Positions 22,978 to 31,342 of a DNA stretch of 34,115 nt are shown here, piece by piece (the first letter of the stretch is position 1; each line of letters begins with the position of its first letter). A program made the position numbers and the translations under genes. The notes under the pieces were generated by a model. It made no database searches and was not told the origin of the DNA. It was given only the letters and a program-made list of their open reading frames with translations. Source of the stretch: Pseudonocardia nigra (GTDB lineage Bacteria; Actinomycetota; Actinomycetes; Mycobacteriales; Pseudonocardiaceae); assembly GCF_019396355.1 (NCBI RefSeq), contig NZ_JAHKRK010000005.1, forward strand, positions 55,386 to 89,500, in the 5' to 3' direction.

Positions 22978-23034
22978 GTTGCAGCAAAGCCACTTTCACG
23001 CAACCACATGGCAGGAAAGTGGCTTTACTGCAAC
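22978..23034. repeat. Palindromic intergenic element (20-bp arms) after dapE; probable terminator
   Basis: Arms GTTGCAGCAAAGCCACTTTC (22978-22997) and GAAAGTGGCTTTACTGCAAC (23015-23034) pair over 20 positions with a single G-T pair and a 17-base loop. It lies 14 bases beyond the dapE stop and upstream of the LOG genes. The right half (TGGCAGGAAAGTGGC...CTGC) resembles the left half of the element at 24176-24224 on the other side of dapE, suggesting one repeat family. Confidence 0.7.
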
Positions 23035-23047
23035 CACGGGCGGGGGT

Positions 23048-24118
23048 TCAGCGGGCCAGGAACCGGCGCAGGACGGCGGTGGCCTCCGTGATCTGCCGGG
23101 TGTCCACGTACTCCTCGCGGGTGTGGGCGAGGTTCGGGTCGCCCGGCCCGTAGTTCACGGCCGGGATCCCGAGGGCGGCGAACCGCGAGACGTCGGTCCA
23201 GCCGTACTTGGCCGACGGGGTGGCGGCGGTGGCCGCGATGAACTCGGCCGCCGCGGGGGCCGTCAACCCGGGCAGCGCGCCGGGCGACAGGTCGGTGACC
23301 GCGACCTCGAACCCGTCGAACACCTCCCGGACGTGCTGCTCGGCCGCCGCGGCGGTGCGGTCGGGGGCGAAGCGGAAGTTCACGGTGACGACGCACTCGT
23401 CGGGCACGACGTTGCCCGCCACCCCGCCGACGATCCGCACCGCCTGCAGGCCCTCCCGGTACTCGCAGCCGTCGATGTCGACCGTGCGAGCGCCGTAGGT
23501 GTTGAGCCGGTCCAGCACGGCCGCGGCGGCGTGCACCGCGTTGCGCCCCAGCCAGGAGCGCGCCGAGTGCGCCCGGCGCCCCCGCGTGGTGATCTCCCCC
23601 CGCAGCGTGCCCTGGCAGCCCGCCTCGACGCCGGCGTTGGTGGGCTCGCCGAGGATCGCGAGGTCGGCCCGCAGCCAGTCGGCGTGCTCGCGCTCGATGC
23701 GGCCGAGGCCGTTGCGGGCGGCCTCCACCTCCTCGCAGTCGTAGAACACGAGCGTGAGGTCGTGGCGCGGGTCGGACACGGTGGCCGCGAGGTGCGCAAT
23801 GACCGCGTCGCCCGCCTTCATGTCCGACGTGCCGCACCCGTACAGCAGGTCGCCGTCGCGGCGGCTGGGCAGGTTGTCGGCGATCGGGACGGTGTCGATG
23901 TGCCCGGCCAGCAGCACCCGCCGCTCCCGGCCCAGGTTCGTGCGCGCGAGCACGGCCTGCCCGGACCGCAGCAGCTCCAGATGCGGGGCCTGCTCGCGCA
24001 ACGCACGCTCCAGCGCGTCGGCGAGCGGCGCCTCGTCACCGGAGACGCTGGGCACGTCAACGAGCGCGGCGCACAGGTCGACAGGGTCGGCGGTGAGGTC
24101 CAGGTGCGGCACGGTCAC
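23048..24118 (-). CDS. dapE: Succinyl-diaminopimelate desuccinylase
   Basis: A 356-residue M20 zinc hydrolase removing succinate from N-succinyl-LL-diaminopimelate, for lysine and cell-wall diaminopimelate. Metal and catalytic residues are visible: His73 and Asp75 (LAGHIDTVP), Asp99 ([11 protein letters not shown]), Glu129/Glu130 (DCEEVEA), Glu158 (LGEPTNAG) and a C-terminal His in [10 protein letters not shown]. The start chosen is GTG at 24118; GTG at 24112 is an alternative, and neither has a good ribosome binding site, so the message may be leaderless. The open frame to 24382 lies over the divergent dapD and is ignored. dapE is divergent from dapD across 164 bp with a palindromic element between. 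Confidence 0.94.
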   Translation of the reverse strand: MTVPHLDLTADPVDLCAALVDVPSVSGDEAPLADALERALREQAPHLELLRSGQAVLARTNLGRERRVLLAGHIDTVPIADNLPSRRDGDLLYGCGTSDMKAGDAVIAHLAATVSDPRHDLTLVFYDCEEVEAARNGLGRIEREHADWLRADLAILGEPTNAGVEAGCQGTLRGEITTRGRRAHSARSWLGRNAVHAAAAVLDRLNTYGARTVDIDGCEYREGLQAVRIVGGVAGNVVPDECVVTVNFRFAPDRTAAAAEQHVREVFDGFEVAVTDLSPGALPGLTAPAAAEFIAATAATPSAKYGWTDVSRFAALGIPAVNYGPGDPNLAHTREEYVDTRQITEATAVLRRFLAR

Positions 24119-24175
24119 GGCCGCGGAGGCTACCCGCGCCCCCTGTGGCGGCAGCCCCTCCCCGTCCGCATGTGG

Positions 24176-24224
24176 CAGCAAGGTGGCCATGCTGCCGGCC
24201 AGTGGCAGTATTGCCACCTTGCTG
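24176..24224. repeat. Palindromic intergenic element (19-bp arms) between dapE and dapD
   Basis: Arms CAGCAAGGTGGCCATGCTG (24176-24194) and CAGTATTGCCACCTTGCTG (24206-24224) pair at 17 of 19 positions plus one G-T pair. The left arm can alternatively fold alone (GGCAGCA/TGCTGCC). It is in a divergent promoter region, so a simple terminator role does not fit; an operator, attenuator or mobile palindrome is possible. It shares TGGCAG-AA-GTGGC with the element at 22978-23034. Confidence 0.6.
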
Positions 24225-24282
24225 GCGTCAGGCGGCCCCCGGAGGTCCCCTCCGACCGGCGCGTTGACTAGCGTCGGAGGCC

Positions 24283-25218
24283 GTGAGCACCGCACCGCGC
24301 CGCGAGGGCGCCTCCGGCACCGGCCTGGCGACGATCGCCGCCGACGGCACCGTCCTCGACACCTGGTTCCCCGCCCCCGCACTCGGCCCGGACGCGCCGG
24401 ACGTCTCGGCCGACCTCGAGCCGCTCGCCGCCAGCGACGACGCGCGCGGCGTCACCACCGCGGTCGTGCGCACCGCGATCGACTCGCTCGCCGACCCGCC
24501 GGTCGACACGCACGACGTCTACCTGCGCCTGCACCTGCTGAGCCACCGCCTGGTCGCGCCGCACGAGGCGAACCTGGACGGCATCTTCGGGCTGCTCGCG
24601 AACGTCGTGTGGACCAACCACGGGCCGTGCCCGGTACCCGGATTCGAGCGCACCAGGGCCCGGCTGCGCGCCCGCGGCCCGGTGACGGTGTACGGCGTCG
24701 ACAAGTTCCCGCGCCTGGTCGACTACGTGCTCCCCGCCGGGGTCCGCGTGGCCGACGCCGACCGGGTCCGGCTCGGCGCCCACCTGGCCGCCGGCACCAC
24801 CGTCATGCACGAGGGCTTCGTCAACTTCAACGCCGGCACGCTCGGCGCGTCGATGGTCGAGGGCCGCATCTCGGCCGGGGTCGTCGTGGGTGACGGCTCC
24901 GACGTCGGGGGCGGTGCGTCGATCATGGGGACGCTGTCGGGCGGCGGCAAGGAGGTCGTGTCCGTCGGGGAGCGGTGCCTGCTCGGTGCGAACGCGGGCA
25001 TCGGGATCTCGCTCGGCGACGACTGCGTGGTCGAGGCGGGCCTGTACGTCACCGCGGGCACCAAGATCACGCTCCCGGACGGGAGCAGCGTCGCCGCACG
25101 CACCCTGTCCGGTCAGGACGGGCTGCTGTTCCGCCGCAACTCGGTCAGCGGCGCCGTCGAGGTCCTCCCCCGCACCGGCGAGGGCATCGCCCTCAACGCA
25201 GCACTGCACGCGAACTGA
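24283..25218 (+). CDS. dapD: 2,3,4,5-tetrahydropyridine-2,6-dicarboxylate N-succinyltransferase
   Basis: A 311-residue left-handed beta-helix acyltransferase moving succinyl from succinyl-CoA to tetrahydrodipicolinate in the diaminopimelate route. The actinobacterial form is recognised by [20 protein letters not shown], the hexapeptide-repeat core from about residue 150 ([39 protein letters not shown]) and [19 protein letters not shown]. The start is GTG at 24283 with GGAGG three bases upstream, so spacing is short. It is divergent from dapE and six bases ahead of a CHAD-domain gene on the same strand. With dapC and dapE nearby, three steps of the succinylase branch are encoded in about 6 kb. 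Confidence 0.95.
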   Translation: MSTAPRREGASGTGLATIAADGTVLDTWFPAPALGPDAPDVSADLEPLAASDDARGVTTAVVRTAIDSLADPPVDTHDVYLRLHLLSHRLVAPHEANLDGIFGLLANVVWTNHGPCPVPGFERTRARLRARGPVTVYGVDKFPRLVDYVLPAGVRVADADRVRLGAHLAAGTTVMHEGFVNFNAGTLGASMVEGRISAGVVVGDGSDVGGGASIMGTLSGGGKEVVSVGERCLLGANAGIGISLGDDCVVEAGLYVTAGTKITLPDGSSVAARTLSGQDGLLFRRNSVSGAVEVLPRTGEGIALNAALHAN

Positions 25219-25224
25219 GCCGGC

Positions 25225-26169
25225 GTGCCCACGACGACGCGCAAGCGCCCGCGGGGTCTCCCGTTCGCCGTGTCCGACCTGCCCGAGCCGCTCACCGCCG
25301 CCCCGTCCGACTCGCCCGCGCACCACGTGCGGGTGGCGCTGGACCGGCGGCTGCGCGCGCTGCTGCGCCACGACCCGAGCACCCGCAACGGGGCGGACAT
25401 GGAGGACCTGCACCAGATGCGGGTCGCCGTGCGGCGGATGCGGGCAACACTCAAGGCCGCCCGGCCGCTGCTCGAGGCGACGTGGGCCGACGGGCTGCGC
25501 GCCGAGCTCGGCCGGCTGGGCCGAGCGCTGGGCCCCGTCCGGGACCTCGACGTGATGCTGCTGCGGCTGCGCGGGGAGATCGCCACGCTGCCGGCGCGGG
25601 AGCGGTCGGCGGGCGAGGTGCTCGTCGACGTACTGGAGTCGGAGCGCTCGGCGGCCCGGGCCGAGATGCTCGCCGCGCTCGACGCACCGCGCTACACCGC
25701 TTTGCTGGAGCGCCTCGCCGACGCGATCCGGCTGCCGTTGCCGACGCCGTCGGCCACGAAGGCGCGCCCGGAGCTCGCCGACCTCGTGCGCGCCGAGGCC
25801 CGCACGCTGCGCAAGGCCGTCGAGCGGGCCGGGGAGAACCCGCCCGACGAGGCGCTGCACGCCCTGCGGATCCACGGGAAGCGGCTGCGCTACACGGGTG
25901 AGCTGGCGAAACCCGCCCTCGGCAGACCGGTCAAGCAGCTGCTCGTGGCCACCGAAGGGCTCCAGGAGGTGCTGGGCGACCACCAGGACGCCTGCGTGGC
26001 CGAGCAGCGCATCCGCGAGCTCCTCGACGGCCTCGGCGACCTGCCCGACGCGCACGTCGTGTTCGCAGCGGGCCGGCTCGTGGAGCGCGAACGGGCCCGC
26101 GCCGAGCAGAAGCGGGCCCAGTGGTGGGCCGCCTGGGAGCAGGTCCGGGTTCGCGCCGAGGAGCTGTAG
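25225..26169 (+). CDS. CHAD-domain protein (polyphosphate-binding type)
   Basis: A 314-residue all-helical CHAD protein. The two internal halves each carry the conserved His/Arg helix: LHQMRVAVRRMRATLK in the first and LHALRIHGKRLRYTGEL in the second; RDLDVMLLRLR and LGDHQDACVAEQRI also match. CHAD domains bind inorganic polyphosphate through basic surfaces and can localise to polyphosphate granules. Many are fused to or adjoin a CYTH triphosphatase; none is present here. The GTG at 25225 lies six bases after the dapD stop, so the two are probably cotranscribed, although a functional tie to lysine synthesis is not obvious. No membrane segment. Confidence 0.9.
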   Translation: MPTTTRKRPRGLPFAVSDLPEPLTAAPSDSPAHHVRVALDRRLRALLRHDPSTRNGADMEDLHQMRVAVRRMRATLKAARPLLEATWADGLRAELGRLGRALGPVRDLDVMLLRLRGEIATLPARERSAGEVLVDVLESERSAARAEMLAALDAPRYTALLERLADAIRLPLPTPSATKARPELADLVRAEARTLRKAVERAGENPPDEALHALRIHGKRLRYTGELAKPALGRPVKQLLVATEGLQEVLGDHQDACVAEQRIRELLDGLGDLPDAHVVFAAGRLVERERARAEQKRAQWWAAWEQVRVRAEEL

Positions 26170-26190
26170 GGCCGGTCGGTCGGGACAACT

Positions 26191-26393
26191 GATCACCGCG
26201 AGTGCGCGGTTCCTGTCGTCCCGGCTACGCGGACGCGTATCTCACGGCGATCTTCGATGATCGCCACGAGCGTGCCCACTTTGCTGTCCCCACCGCGCGG
26301 ACACGTATCCCACACCGATCACGCGACGAGTGATCACCGCCAGTGCGCCGTTCCTGTCGTCCCGGCTACGCGGATGCGTATCTCGCGGCGATC
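26191..26393 (-). repeat. Second three-copy array of the 62-bp repeat, inverted relative to the first
   Basis: Copies at 26191-26252, 26259-26320 and 26332-26393, each 62 bp from GATC to GATC, with start-to-start steps of 68 and 73 bp. Copies 1 and 3 are identical at 58 of 62 positions; copy 2 is diverged. Reverse-complementing aligns them without gaps to the array at 17689-17896 (shared TGTCGT and GCGGATGCG blocks and the CGGCGATC end). It fills the gap between two convergent genes (CHAD and MFS), and 26170-26410 contains nothing else I recognise. Confidence 0.85.
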
Positions 26394-26410
26394 ACGGCCG
26401 CCGTCCCCCG

Positions 26411-27589
26411 TCACGCCGCCCGGTCGCCGATCCGCACGATCGCGAAGCCCTGGAGCGCCGCGGCGGCCAGGAGCAGCCCGATCGCCGCCGGGTAGCCGCC
26501 GGTCAGGTCGATCAGCACCCCCATCACCAGCGGGGCCAGCCCGGCCGCGGTGTAGCCGACGCCGAGCGCGAGGCCGCTCGTGGCGGCGCTCGCCGCGCCG
26601 TCCGGGGTGCGCCACGCGATCACGGTGAGCCCCATCGGGAAGCCCGCGCCGAGGCCGACACCGATCAGCACCACCCACGCCCACGGGCCCACCAGCGGCA
26701 CCATCGGCGCCAGCATGGCCCCGAGCGTGCCCGCGACGCCGCAGGCCAGCGTCAGCCCGGCCCAGAACCGCCACCGGCGGTTGCGCTCGGCCAGCACGGG
26801 CACGAGCAAAGCCACCGGGATCTGCATGAGGCTCCACACGGCGAGCAGCACCCCGGCCCGCTCGGCACTCCAGCCCTGCCCCTCGTAGTAGGGCGCGAGC
26901 CAGGTGAGCCAGCCGTAGAACATCACCGACGTGCCCGCCTGGTAGCAGGCGGCCAGCCGGGCGAAGGGATCCCGCCAGGGCAGCCGGATCCGGGCGAGGG
27001 TGCGGTCCGCGCGCGGCATCCGCAGCGCCAGGGGCATCCAGACGGCCGTGGCGAGCACGGCCGGGACGGCCAGCGCTGCCAGCGCGAGCGACCAACCGCC
27101 GAACGCCGTCGCCATCGGCACGGCGACGCCGCTGGCGACCGTCGCCCCGATCATCATCGACACGACGTAGGCCCCGGTCGCGACGCCGGCGCGCTCGGCG
27201 AGGTGCTCCTTGACGACGCCCGTGAGCAGCACGCCGGCCAGGCCGATCCCGAACCCGATGACGAGGCTGCCGCCGATCAGCGACAGCAGCGCGGGGACCC
27301 CCCGCACGAGGCTCCCGACCGCCACCAGCCCGACGGCCACGCCCAGCGCGCGCTCGCGGCCGATGCGAGCGCCGATCCCCGCGCCGGCGAGGGACCCGAC
27401 GGCCATCATCAGCACCGCCCCGGCCTGGACGAGCCCGGCGGCGCCCGCGGACGCGCCGAGGTCGGCGCGCACGGTCTCGAGCAGCGGCGGGTAGCCGGCG
27501 AGGGCGGCCCGGAGGTTCGCGGCCAGCGCGAGCAGGCTGAGCAGGACGACGGCGGGCTGCACCGCCCGCGTGGCGGCGGGTGGGGTCAC
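26411..27589 (-). CDS. MFS transporter, CynX/NimT-like
   Basis: A 392-residue polytopic membrane protein with about 12 hydrophobic segments. The N-terminal NLRAALAGYPPLLETVRADLGASAGAAGL is characteristic of the CynX/NimT family of the major facilitator superfamily, which exports or imports small anions and drugs (cyanate, nitroimidazoles). The inter-helix loop GARIGRERALG is the usual MFS motif A region. Central cytoplasmic loop at about residues 195-210 (RMPRADRTLARIRLPWRD). The GTG start overlaps the dapC stop by four bases (GTGA), so it may be cotranscribed with fdxA-dapC. Substrate not predictable. Confidence 0.88.
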   Translation of the reverse strand: MTPPAATRAVQPAVVLLSLLALAANLRAALAGYPPLLETVRADLGASAGAAGLVQAGAVLMMAVGSLAGAGIGARIGRERALGVAVGLVAVGSLVRGVPALLSLIGGSLVIGFGIGLAGVLLTGVVKEHLAERAGVATGAYVVSMMIGATVASGVAVPMATAFGGWSLALAALAVPAVLATAVWMPLALRMPRADRTLARIRLPWRDPFARLAACYQAGTSVMFYGWLTWLAPYYEGQGWSAERAGVLLAVWSLMQIPVALLVPVLAERNRRWRFWAGLTLACGVAGTLGAMLAPMVPLVGPWAWVVLIGVGLGAGFPMGLTVIAWRTPDGAASAATSGLALGVGYTAAGLAPLVMGVLIDLTGGYPAAIGLLLAAAALQGFAIVRIGDRAA

Positions 27590-28671
27590 GCCGCGGTGAG
27601 GCGCTCCGCCGCCGCCGCGATCCGCTCGTCGGTGGCGGTGAGCGCCACGCGGACGTGCTGTGCGCCCGCCGGACCGTAGAACTCCCCTGGTGCCACGAGG
27701 ACACCCTGCGCGGCCAGCCGCCGCACCGTCAACCGGGAGTCCTCACCGGCGGTGGCCCACAGGTACAGCCCGGCCTCGGAGTGCTCCACCCGCAGCCCGG
27801 CGCCCTCGAGCGCCACGCGCAGCTGGGCCCGCCGCCGCGCGTAGGTCTCCACCTGCGCCTGGACGTGGGCGTCGTCGGACGCTGCGGCCGTCATCGCGGC
27901 CTGCACCGGCCGGGGCACGATCATGCCGGCGTGCTTGCGCACCTCGAGCAGCTCCGCGACGAGCGCCGGGTCGCCGGTGACGAACCCGGCCCGGTACCCG
28001 GCCAGGTTGGAGGTCTTCGACATCGAGTGCACGGCCAGCAGGCCCTCGTGGCTGCCGCCGCAGACGTCCGGGTGCAGCACCGAGTGCGCGTCGCGCGACA
28101 GCGACAGGTAGCACTCGTCGGACGCGAGGACGGCCCCGCGCTCGCGGGCCCACGCCACGACCTTCCGCAGGTGCTCGACCGGCAGCACGCGGCCCGTCGG
28201 GTTGGACGGGGAGTTCAGCCAGACGAGCGCGACGCGCTGCGGTCCGAGGGCCGTGGTCGAGTCGGCGCGGACGAACTCGGCGCCCGCGAGCCGGGCACCC
28301 ACCTCGTAGGTCGGGTAGGCGAGCTCGGGGATCACGACCGTGTCCCCGGCGCCGAGCCCGAGCAGGGTGGGCAGCCAGGCGACGAGCTCCTTGGACCCGA
28401 TCGTCGGCAGCACCGCGACCGGGTCGACCGTCACGTGGAAGCGCCGCGCCACGGCACCGGCCACGGCCTCGCGGAGGTCGGCGGTGCCGTGCGTGGTCGG
28501 GTAGCCGGGCTCGGCGGCCGCGGGCCCCGCGAGCGCGGCCCGGACGACGTCCGGGACCGGGTCGACCGGCGTGCCGACCGACAGGTCGACGATCCCGCCG
28601 GGATGCGCCGCGGCGCGGGCCTTGTCCTCGGCGAGCGAGTCCCAGGGGAAGTCGGGAAGGTCGATCTTCAC
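27586..28671 (-). CDS. dapC: N-succinyldiaminopimelate aminotransferase
   Basis: A 361-residue class I/II PLP aminotransferase making N-succinyl-LL-diaminopimelate. Evidence: [16 protein letters not shown] at the N-terminal side, [22 protein letters not shown] (pyridine-N aspartate), and the PLP lysine in [16 protein letters not shown]. Its place directly behind fdxA matches Rv1177-Rv1178 in M. tuberculosis, which supports DapC over other class I transaminases. The start GTG (28671) overlaps the ferredoxin stop (GTGA), and the 3' end overlaps the MFS gene, forming a three-gene coupled unit. Length is normal. Confidence 0.92.
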   Translation of the reverse strand: MKIDLPDFPWDSLAEDKARAAAHPGGIVDLSVGTPVDPVPDVVRAALAGPAAAEPGYPTTHGTADLREAVAGAVARRFHVTVDPVAVLPTIGSKELVAWLPTLLGLGAGDTVVIPELAYPTYEVGARLAGAEFVRADSTTALGPQRVALVWLNSPSNPTGRVLPVEHLRKVVAWARERGAVLASDECYLSLSRDAHSVLHPDVCGGSHEGLLAVHSMSKTSNLAGYRAGFVTGDPALVAELLEVRKHAGMIVPRPVQAAMTAAASDDAHVQAQVETYARRRAQLRVALEGAGLRVEHSEAGLYLWATAGEDSRLTVRRLAAQGVLVAPGEFYGPAGAQHVRVALTATDERIAAAAERLTAA

Positions 28672-28994
28672 TCGTCGTGCTGCTGCGGCGGCAGGCTCGC
28701 GGCAGGCTCCACGTCACGGTTGATCTTGCCGACCTTCGAGGCACCACCCGGCGAGCCGAGCTCGTCGAAGAAGTCGACGTTGGCCTTGGTGTAGGCGGCC
28801 CACTGCTCCGGGACGTCGTCCTCGTAGTAGATCGCCTCGACCGGGCACACCGGCTCGCAGGCACCGCAGTCGACGCACTCGTCGGGGTGGATGTAGAGCA
28901 TCCGCCCGCCTTCGTAGATGCAGTCGACCGGGCACTCTTCGATGCACGCCTTGTCGAGCAGGTCGACGCAGGGCTCGGCGATCACGTAGGTCAC
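28668..28994 (-). CDS. fdxA: 7Fe ferredoxin (FdxA/FdxC type)
   Basis: A 108-residue electron carrier with one [3Fe-4S] and one [4Fe-4S] cluster. Cysteines lie at 9, 17, 21 and 25 ([17 protein letters not shown]) and at 40, 43, 46 and 50 ([12 protein letters not shown]); the Cys9-x7-Cys17-x3-Cys21-Pro spacing is that of 7Fe ferredoxins. The C-terminal extension (about 50 residues, [18 protein letters not shown]) is typical of actinobacterial FdxA. GTG at 28994 was chosen because GGAGG lies eight bases upstream and [11 protein letters not shown] is the standard N-terminus. First gene of the fdxA-dapC-MFS unit, divergent from a GNAT gene. Confidence 0.95.
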   Translation of the reverse strand: MTYVIAEPCVDLLDKACIEECPVDCIYEGGRMLYIHPDECVDCGACEPVCPVEAIYYEDDVPEQWAAYTKANVDFFDELGSPGGASKVGKINRDVEPAASLPPQQHDE

Positions 28995-29110
28995 GGACGG
29001 GGCCTCCACTCGGGCGGTTCAGGACGCCCCACAGTATGTCTCGGCAGTTCGCCGCGGCGGGACCCGGGGCGGTGTGAGCCGCGTCGTACCGGCGACGGAG
29101 GATGACCTGC

Positions 29111-30061
29111 GTGGAGATCCCCGACGAGCTGGTAGGTGCTCGGGTGGCACTGCGGTACCGGATCGGGACGAGGGACGGCCGCCCGCTCTACAGCGACGCG
29201 GTCGGCGAGCTCAGCGCCGATCCGTCCGGCGGGGTGCTGGTGCGGACGCGGTGGGGCCCCGTGGCCGTCGACCGTGCCGCCGTGGTGGCCGTGCGCGCCG
29301 TGCCACCCGCCCCACCCCGGCGGGCGCCGCTCGCGGCGATCACCCGGCTCGAAGCGCTGTGCGCGGACGCGTGGCCCGCCCAGGTCGACCGCCCGCTGGG
29401 CGCCTGGCGACTGCGCGCGGCGGCCGGCTACACCGCGCGCGCGAACTCCGCTCTGGCGATCGGCGACCCCGGGACGCCGGTGCCCGCCGCGCTGGACGCA
29501 GTGCGCGCCTTCGCGGCCGAGCACGCGACCCCGGCGCGCGTCCAGGTGCCGGTCGGCTCGCCGTGGGACACCGCGGTGCAGGCACAGGGGTGGGTGCTCG
29601 ACGTCGGTCATGCGGCGGGCGCCGAGGTCGCCGTGCTCGTGGCCCCGCTGCCCGAAGAGAGCGCCGACCCCCGTGTCGAACTGGCGGATCGGCCGTCCGA
29701 CGACTGGTGGCGGCTCGCGCTGGACCGGGCACCGGACGCCGCGGAGCAGCAGGTCCTGGCCGGTGCGCCCGACACGGCGTTCGGGCTGTTGCGCGGATCG
29801 GGGGGTGCACCGCTGGGCCAGGTGCGCGCCACCGTCGTCGAGGACCACGTGCACGTCTCGCTGCTGGAGGTCGTCCCGGAGGCCCGCAGGCAGGGCCTCC
29901 GTACGGCGCTGCTGTCCGCCGCCGCGGCGTGGGGCCGCGACCGCGGCGCCCGGTGGGCCGTGCTGCAGGTGGCGCTGCACAACACCGGCGCCCGCGCCCT
30001 CTACGACCGGTGGGGCTTCGCCGAGCACCACCAGTACCGGTACCTGGTCCCGCCCGGCTGA
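29111..30061 (+). CDS. GNAT acetyltransferase with N-terminal SH3-like domain (Rv0428c-like)
   Basis: About 316 residues. The first ~60 residues (GARVALRYRIG, PVAVDRAAVVAVRAVP) form a small beta-rich domain like that at the start of Rv0428c-type proteins. The C-terminal half is a GNAT acetyltransferase: LGQVRATVVEDHVHVSLLEVVPEARRQGLRTALLSAAAAWG holds the acetyl-CoA loop (RRQGLR), followed by LQVALHNTGARALYDRWGF. It should acetylate an amine on a small molecule or protein; target unknown. GTG at 29111 is preferred because GGAGG lies about nine bases upstream; ATG at 29102 would have no room for a binding site. It ends eight bases before the second 17-6-17 palindrome. Confidence 0.87.
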   Translation: MEIPDELVGARVALRYRIGTRDGRPLYSDAVGELSADPSGGVLVRTRWGPVAVDRAAVVAVRAVPPAPPRRAPLAAITRLEALCADAWPAQVDRPLGAWRLRAAAGYTARANSALAIGDPGTPVPAALDAVRAFAAEHATPARVQVPVGSPWDTAVQAQGWVLDVGHAAGAEVAVLVAPLPEESADPRVELADRPSDDWWRLALDRAPDAAEQQVLAGAPDTAFGLLRGSGGAPLGQVRATVVEDHVHVSLLEVVPEARRQGLRTALLSAAAAWGRDRGARWAVLQVALHNTGARALYDRWGFAEHHQYRYLVPPG

Positions 30062-30069
30062 CGCCAATC

Positions 30070-30109
30070 GTGAGTGCAAAACAGTGCTGGAGCACTGATA
30101 TTCACTCAC
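30070..30109. repeat. Second copy of the 40-bp 17-6-17 palindrome at a convergent gene end
   Basis: Left arm GTGAGTGCAAAACAGTG (30070-30086), loop CTGGAG (30087-30092), right arm CACTGATATTCACTCAC (30093-30109); 14 of 17 positions pair, with a three-position bubble in the middle. Arm and loop lengths equal those of 876-915, and GTGAGTG, AGTGC and GAGCACT are shared. It lies between the GNAT stop (30061) and the stop of the leftward gene (30106-30108), which again falls inside the right arm. Probable bidirectional terminator. Confidence 0.75.
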
Positions 30110-30921
30110 GGGCGGCGGAGCCGCTTCTCTGCCTCGCGGGCCGCGCGTTTGAGCCCCGACCACTCGCCGAGGTACTTCCCGACGGCCCCGACGACCGGCA
30201 GCATGCCCAGCCCCTCGTGCAGGAGGTTGCCGTGGGGACGCTTGTCCAGCTCGTCCTCCACCGCGAGCAACGCCCGCCCGAGCCGCCACACCGCGCGCCC
30301 GACCCTGGCGAGCGTGGGCCGGCTGTCCGGCTCGGCGAGGTCGCCGGTGAGCTCGGCGGCGCGGGCGTCGGCGGCGGCGTCGTCGGCCGCGCTGGGGCCG
30401 GCCACGGTGAGGTCACGCCGGAACAGCACGGCGCCCAGCAGCCCCACGAGCTCGCCCTCGTCCCGCACGCCGTGCTCGCCCGCGATCGCGACGAGCAGCA
30501 GCCCCTGCCCGGCGGCGCCCACCACCTTCGAGACGGGCAGCCGGTTGGCGAGCGCCCCGCCGAGCCCGGGGACTGCGGCCAGGAGCGTGGTGAAGCGGCC
30601 GACGCGCCGCACCCACCAGCGCGAGCGGGCGGGCACGTCCATCGCCGCCCACGCGGCGGTGCCGGGGACCTCGACGGCGGCCAGCGCGTCGAGCACCTTG
30701 TCGCGCAGCCCGCGCTCGGCGCCCTCCCCCACATCGTCCTGCGCCGCCTCGTTCTGCCCCGCCTCGTTCTGCCCCGCCTCGTTCTGCGCCGCCTCGTCCG
30801 CCACGCGGGACCGCAGCCCGAACGGGTCGGCGTCGCGCAGGCCGTCGAGGACCGGGCGGGTGGCCCGGACGAACGGCCGGAGGATCGCGACGATCACGCG
30901 GTCCGGGATCGCCTCAGCCAC
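30106..30921 (-). CDS. Conserved-looking protein of unknown function with Gln/Asn/Glu/Ala pentapeptide repeats
   Basis: A 271-residue protein I do not recognise. Residues 44-60 contain tandem EAGQN/EAAQ units encoded by a 15-bp repeat. Then come an aromatic/basic patch (RSRWWVRRVGRF) and a moderately hydrophobic region (LLAAVPGLGGALANRLPV, VGAAGQGLLLVAIAGEHGV) that could bind membrane, LGAVLFRRDL, and a C-terminal helical part ending in a basic tail. No signal peptide. The GTG start overlaps the stop of the next upstream gene by eight bases, tying it to the mshB operon. Related hypothetical proteins probably exist near mshB in this group, but I cannot name a family. Confidence 0.75.
   Translation of the reverse strand: MAEAIPDRVIVAILRPFVRATRPVLDGLRDADPFGLRSRVADEAAQNEAGQNEAGQNEAAQDDVGEGAERGLRDKVLDALAAVEVPGTAAWAAMDVPARSRWWVRRVGRFTTLLAAVPGLGGALANRLPVSKVVGAAGQGLLLVAIAGEHGVRDEGELVGLLGAVLFRRDLTVAGPSAADDAAADARAAELTGDLAEPDSRPTLARVGRAVWRLGRALLAVEDELDKRPHGNLLHEGLGMLPVVGAVGKYLGEWSGLKRAAREAEKRLRRP
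30746..30790 (-). repeat. 15-bp in-frame tandem repeat (three units)
   Basis: Units GCCTCGTTCTGCCCC at 30746-30760, 30761-30775 and 30776-30790 (the last with one change), flanked by degenerate copies on both sides. It encodes EAGQN-type pentapeptides in the gene above. The unit keeps the reading frame, so length changes would add or remove five residues. Confidence 0.85.
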
Positions 30922-31342
30922 GGGTGCGTCCCGCCGCGAGGGCCCGCCCCAGCGCCCAGAGGCCGGCCAGCAGCCCCCCGAAGACGAGCAGCGCCGACTG
31001 CCACGTGGCCGGCAGGATCACGTCGCCGCCCGGGCCGGTGAGGCCGACGGCGCCCACCACCAGCAGCCACGCGACCAGCGGCGCCGCGGCGACCGCGGTG
31101 CGGGGACGGATCTCCCCGGCCCGCAGCACGAGCCACGGGAGGATGAGGATCGACAGCACCGCACCCATCGGCACCGGCACCCCGCCCGAGTGCAGTGGCG
31201 TGAACACCAGCCCGATCCCGCCGAGCAGCAGCCCGTTGAGCACGAGCAGTCCGAGCAGCGCGCCGTCCGGCACCACGGGCGGTTCGGGTCGCGGGTCCGG
31301 GGGCGGGCCGGTCATCGTGGGCCCCGCCGTCGGTTCGGTCAT
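30914..31342 (-). CDS. Small integral membrane protein of the mshB operon (Rv1171-like)
   Basis: A 142-residue protein with a Pro-rich cytoplasmic start (MTEPTAGPTMTGPPPDPRPEP) and about four transmembrane segments (GALLGLLVLNGLLLGGIGLVF; MGAVLSILILPWLVL; VAAAPLVAWLLVVGAVGL; SALLVFGGLLAGLWALG). Function unknown. Its ATG overlaps the mshB stop (ATGA), and its stop overlaps the next gene by eight bases. In M. tuberculosis mshB (Rv1170) is followed by a similar small membrane protein gene (Rv1171), so the pairing is conserved. A role in mycothiol export or anchoring is speculative. Confidence 0.82.
   Translation of the reverse strand: MTEPTAGPTMTGPPPDPRPEPPVVPDGALLGLLVLNGLLLGGIGLVFTPLHSGGVPVPMGAVLSILILPWLVLRAGEIRPRTAVAAAPLVAWLLVVGAVGLTGPGGDVILPATWQSALLVFGGLLAGLWALGRALAAGRTRG

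Noticed and set aside
29334..29345. GCGGCGATCACC inside the GNAT gene as another copy of the 62-bp repeat
   Set aside because: Only the short end motif is present within coding sequence; the interior does not match.
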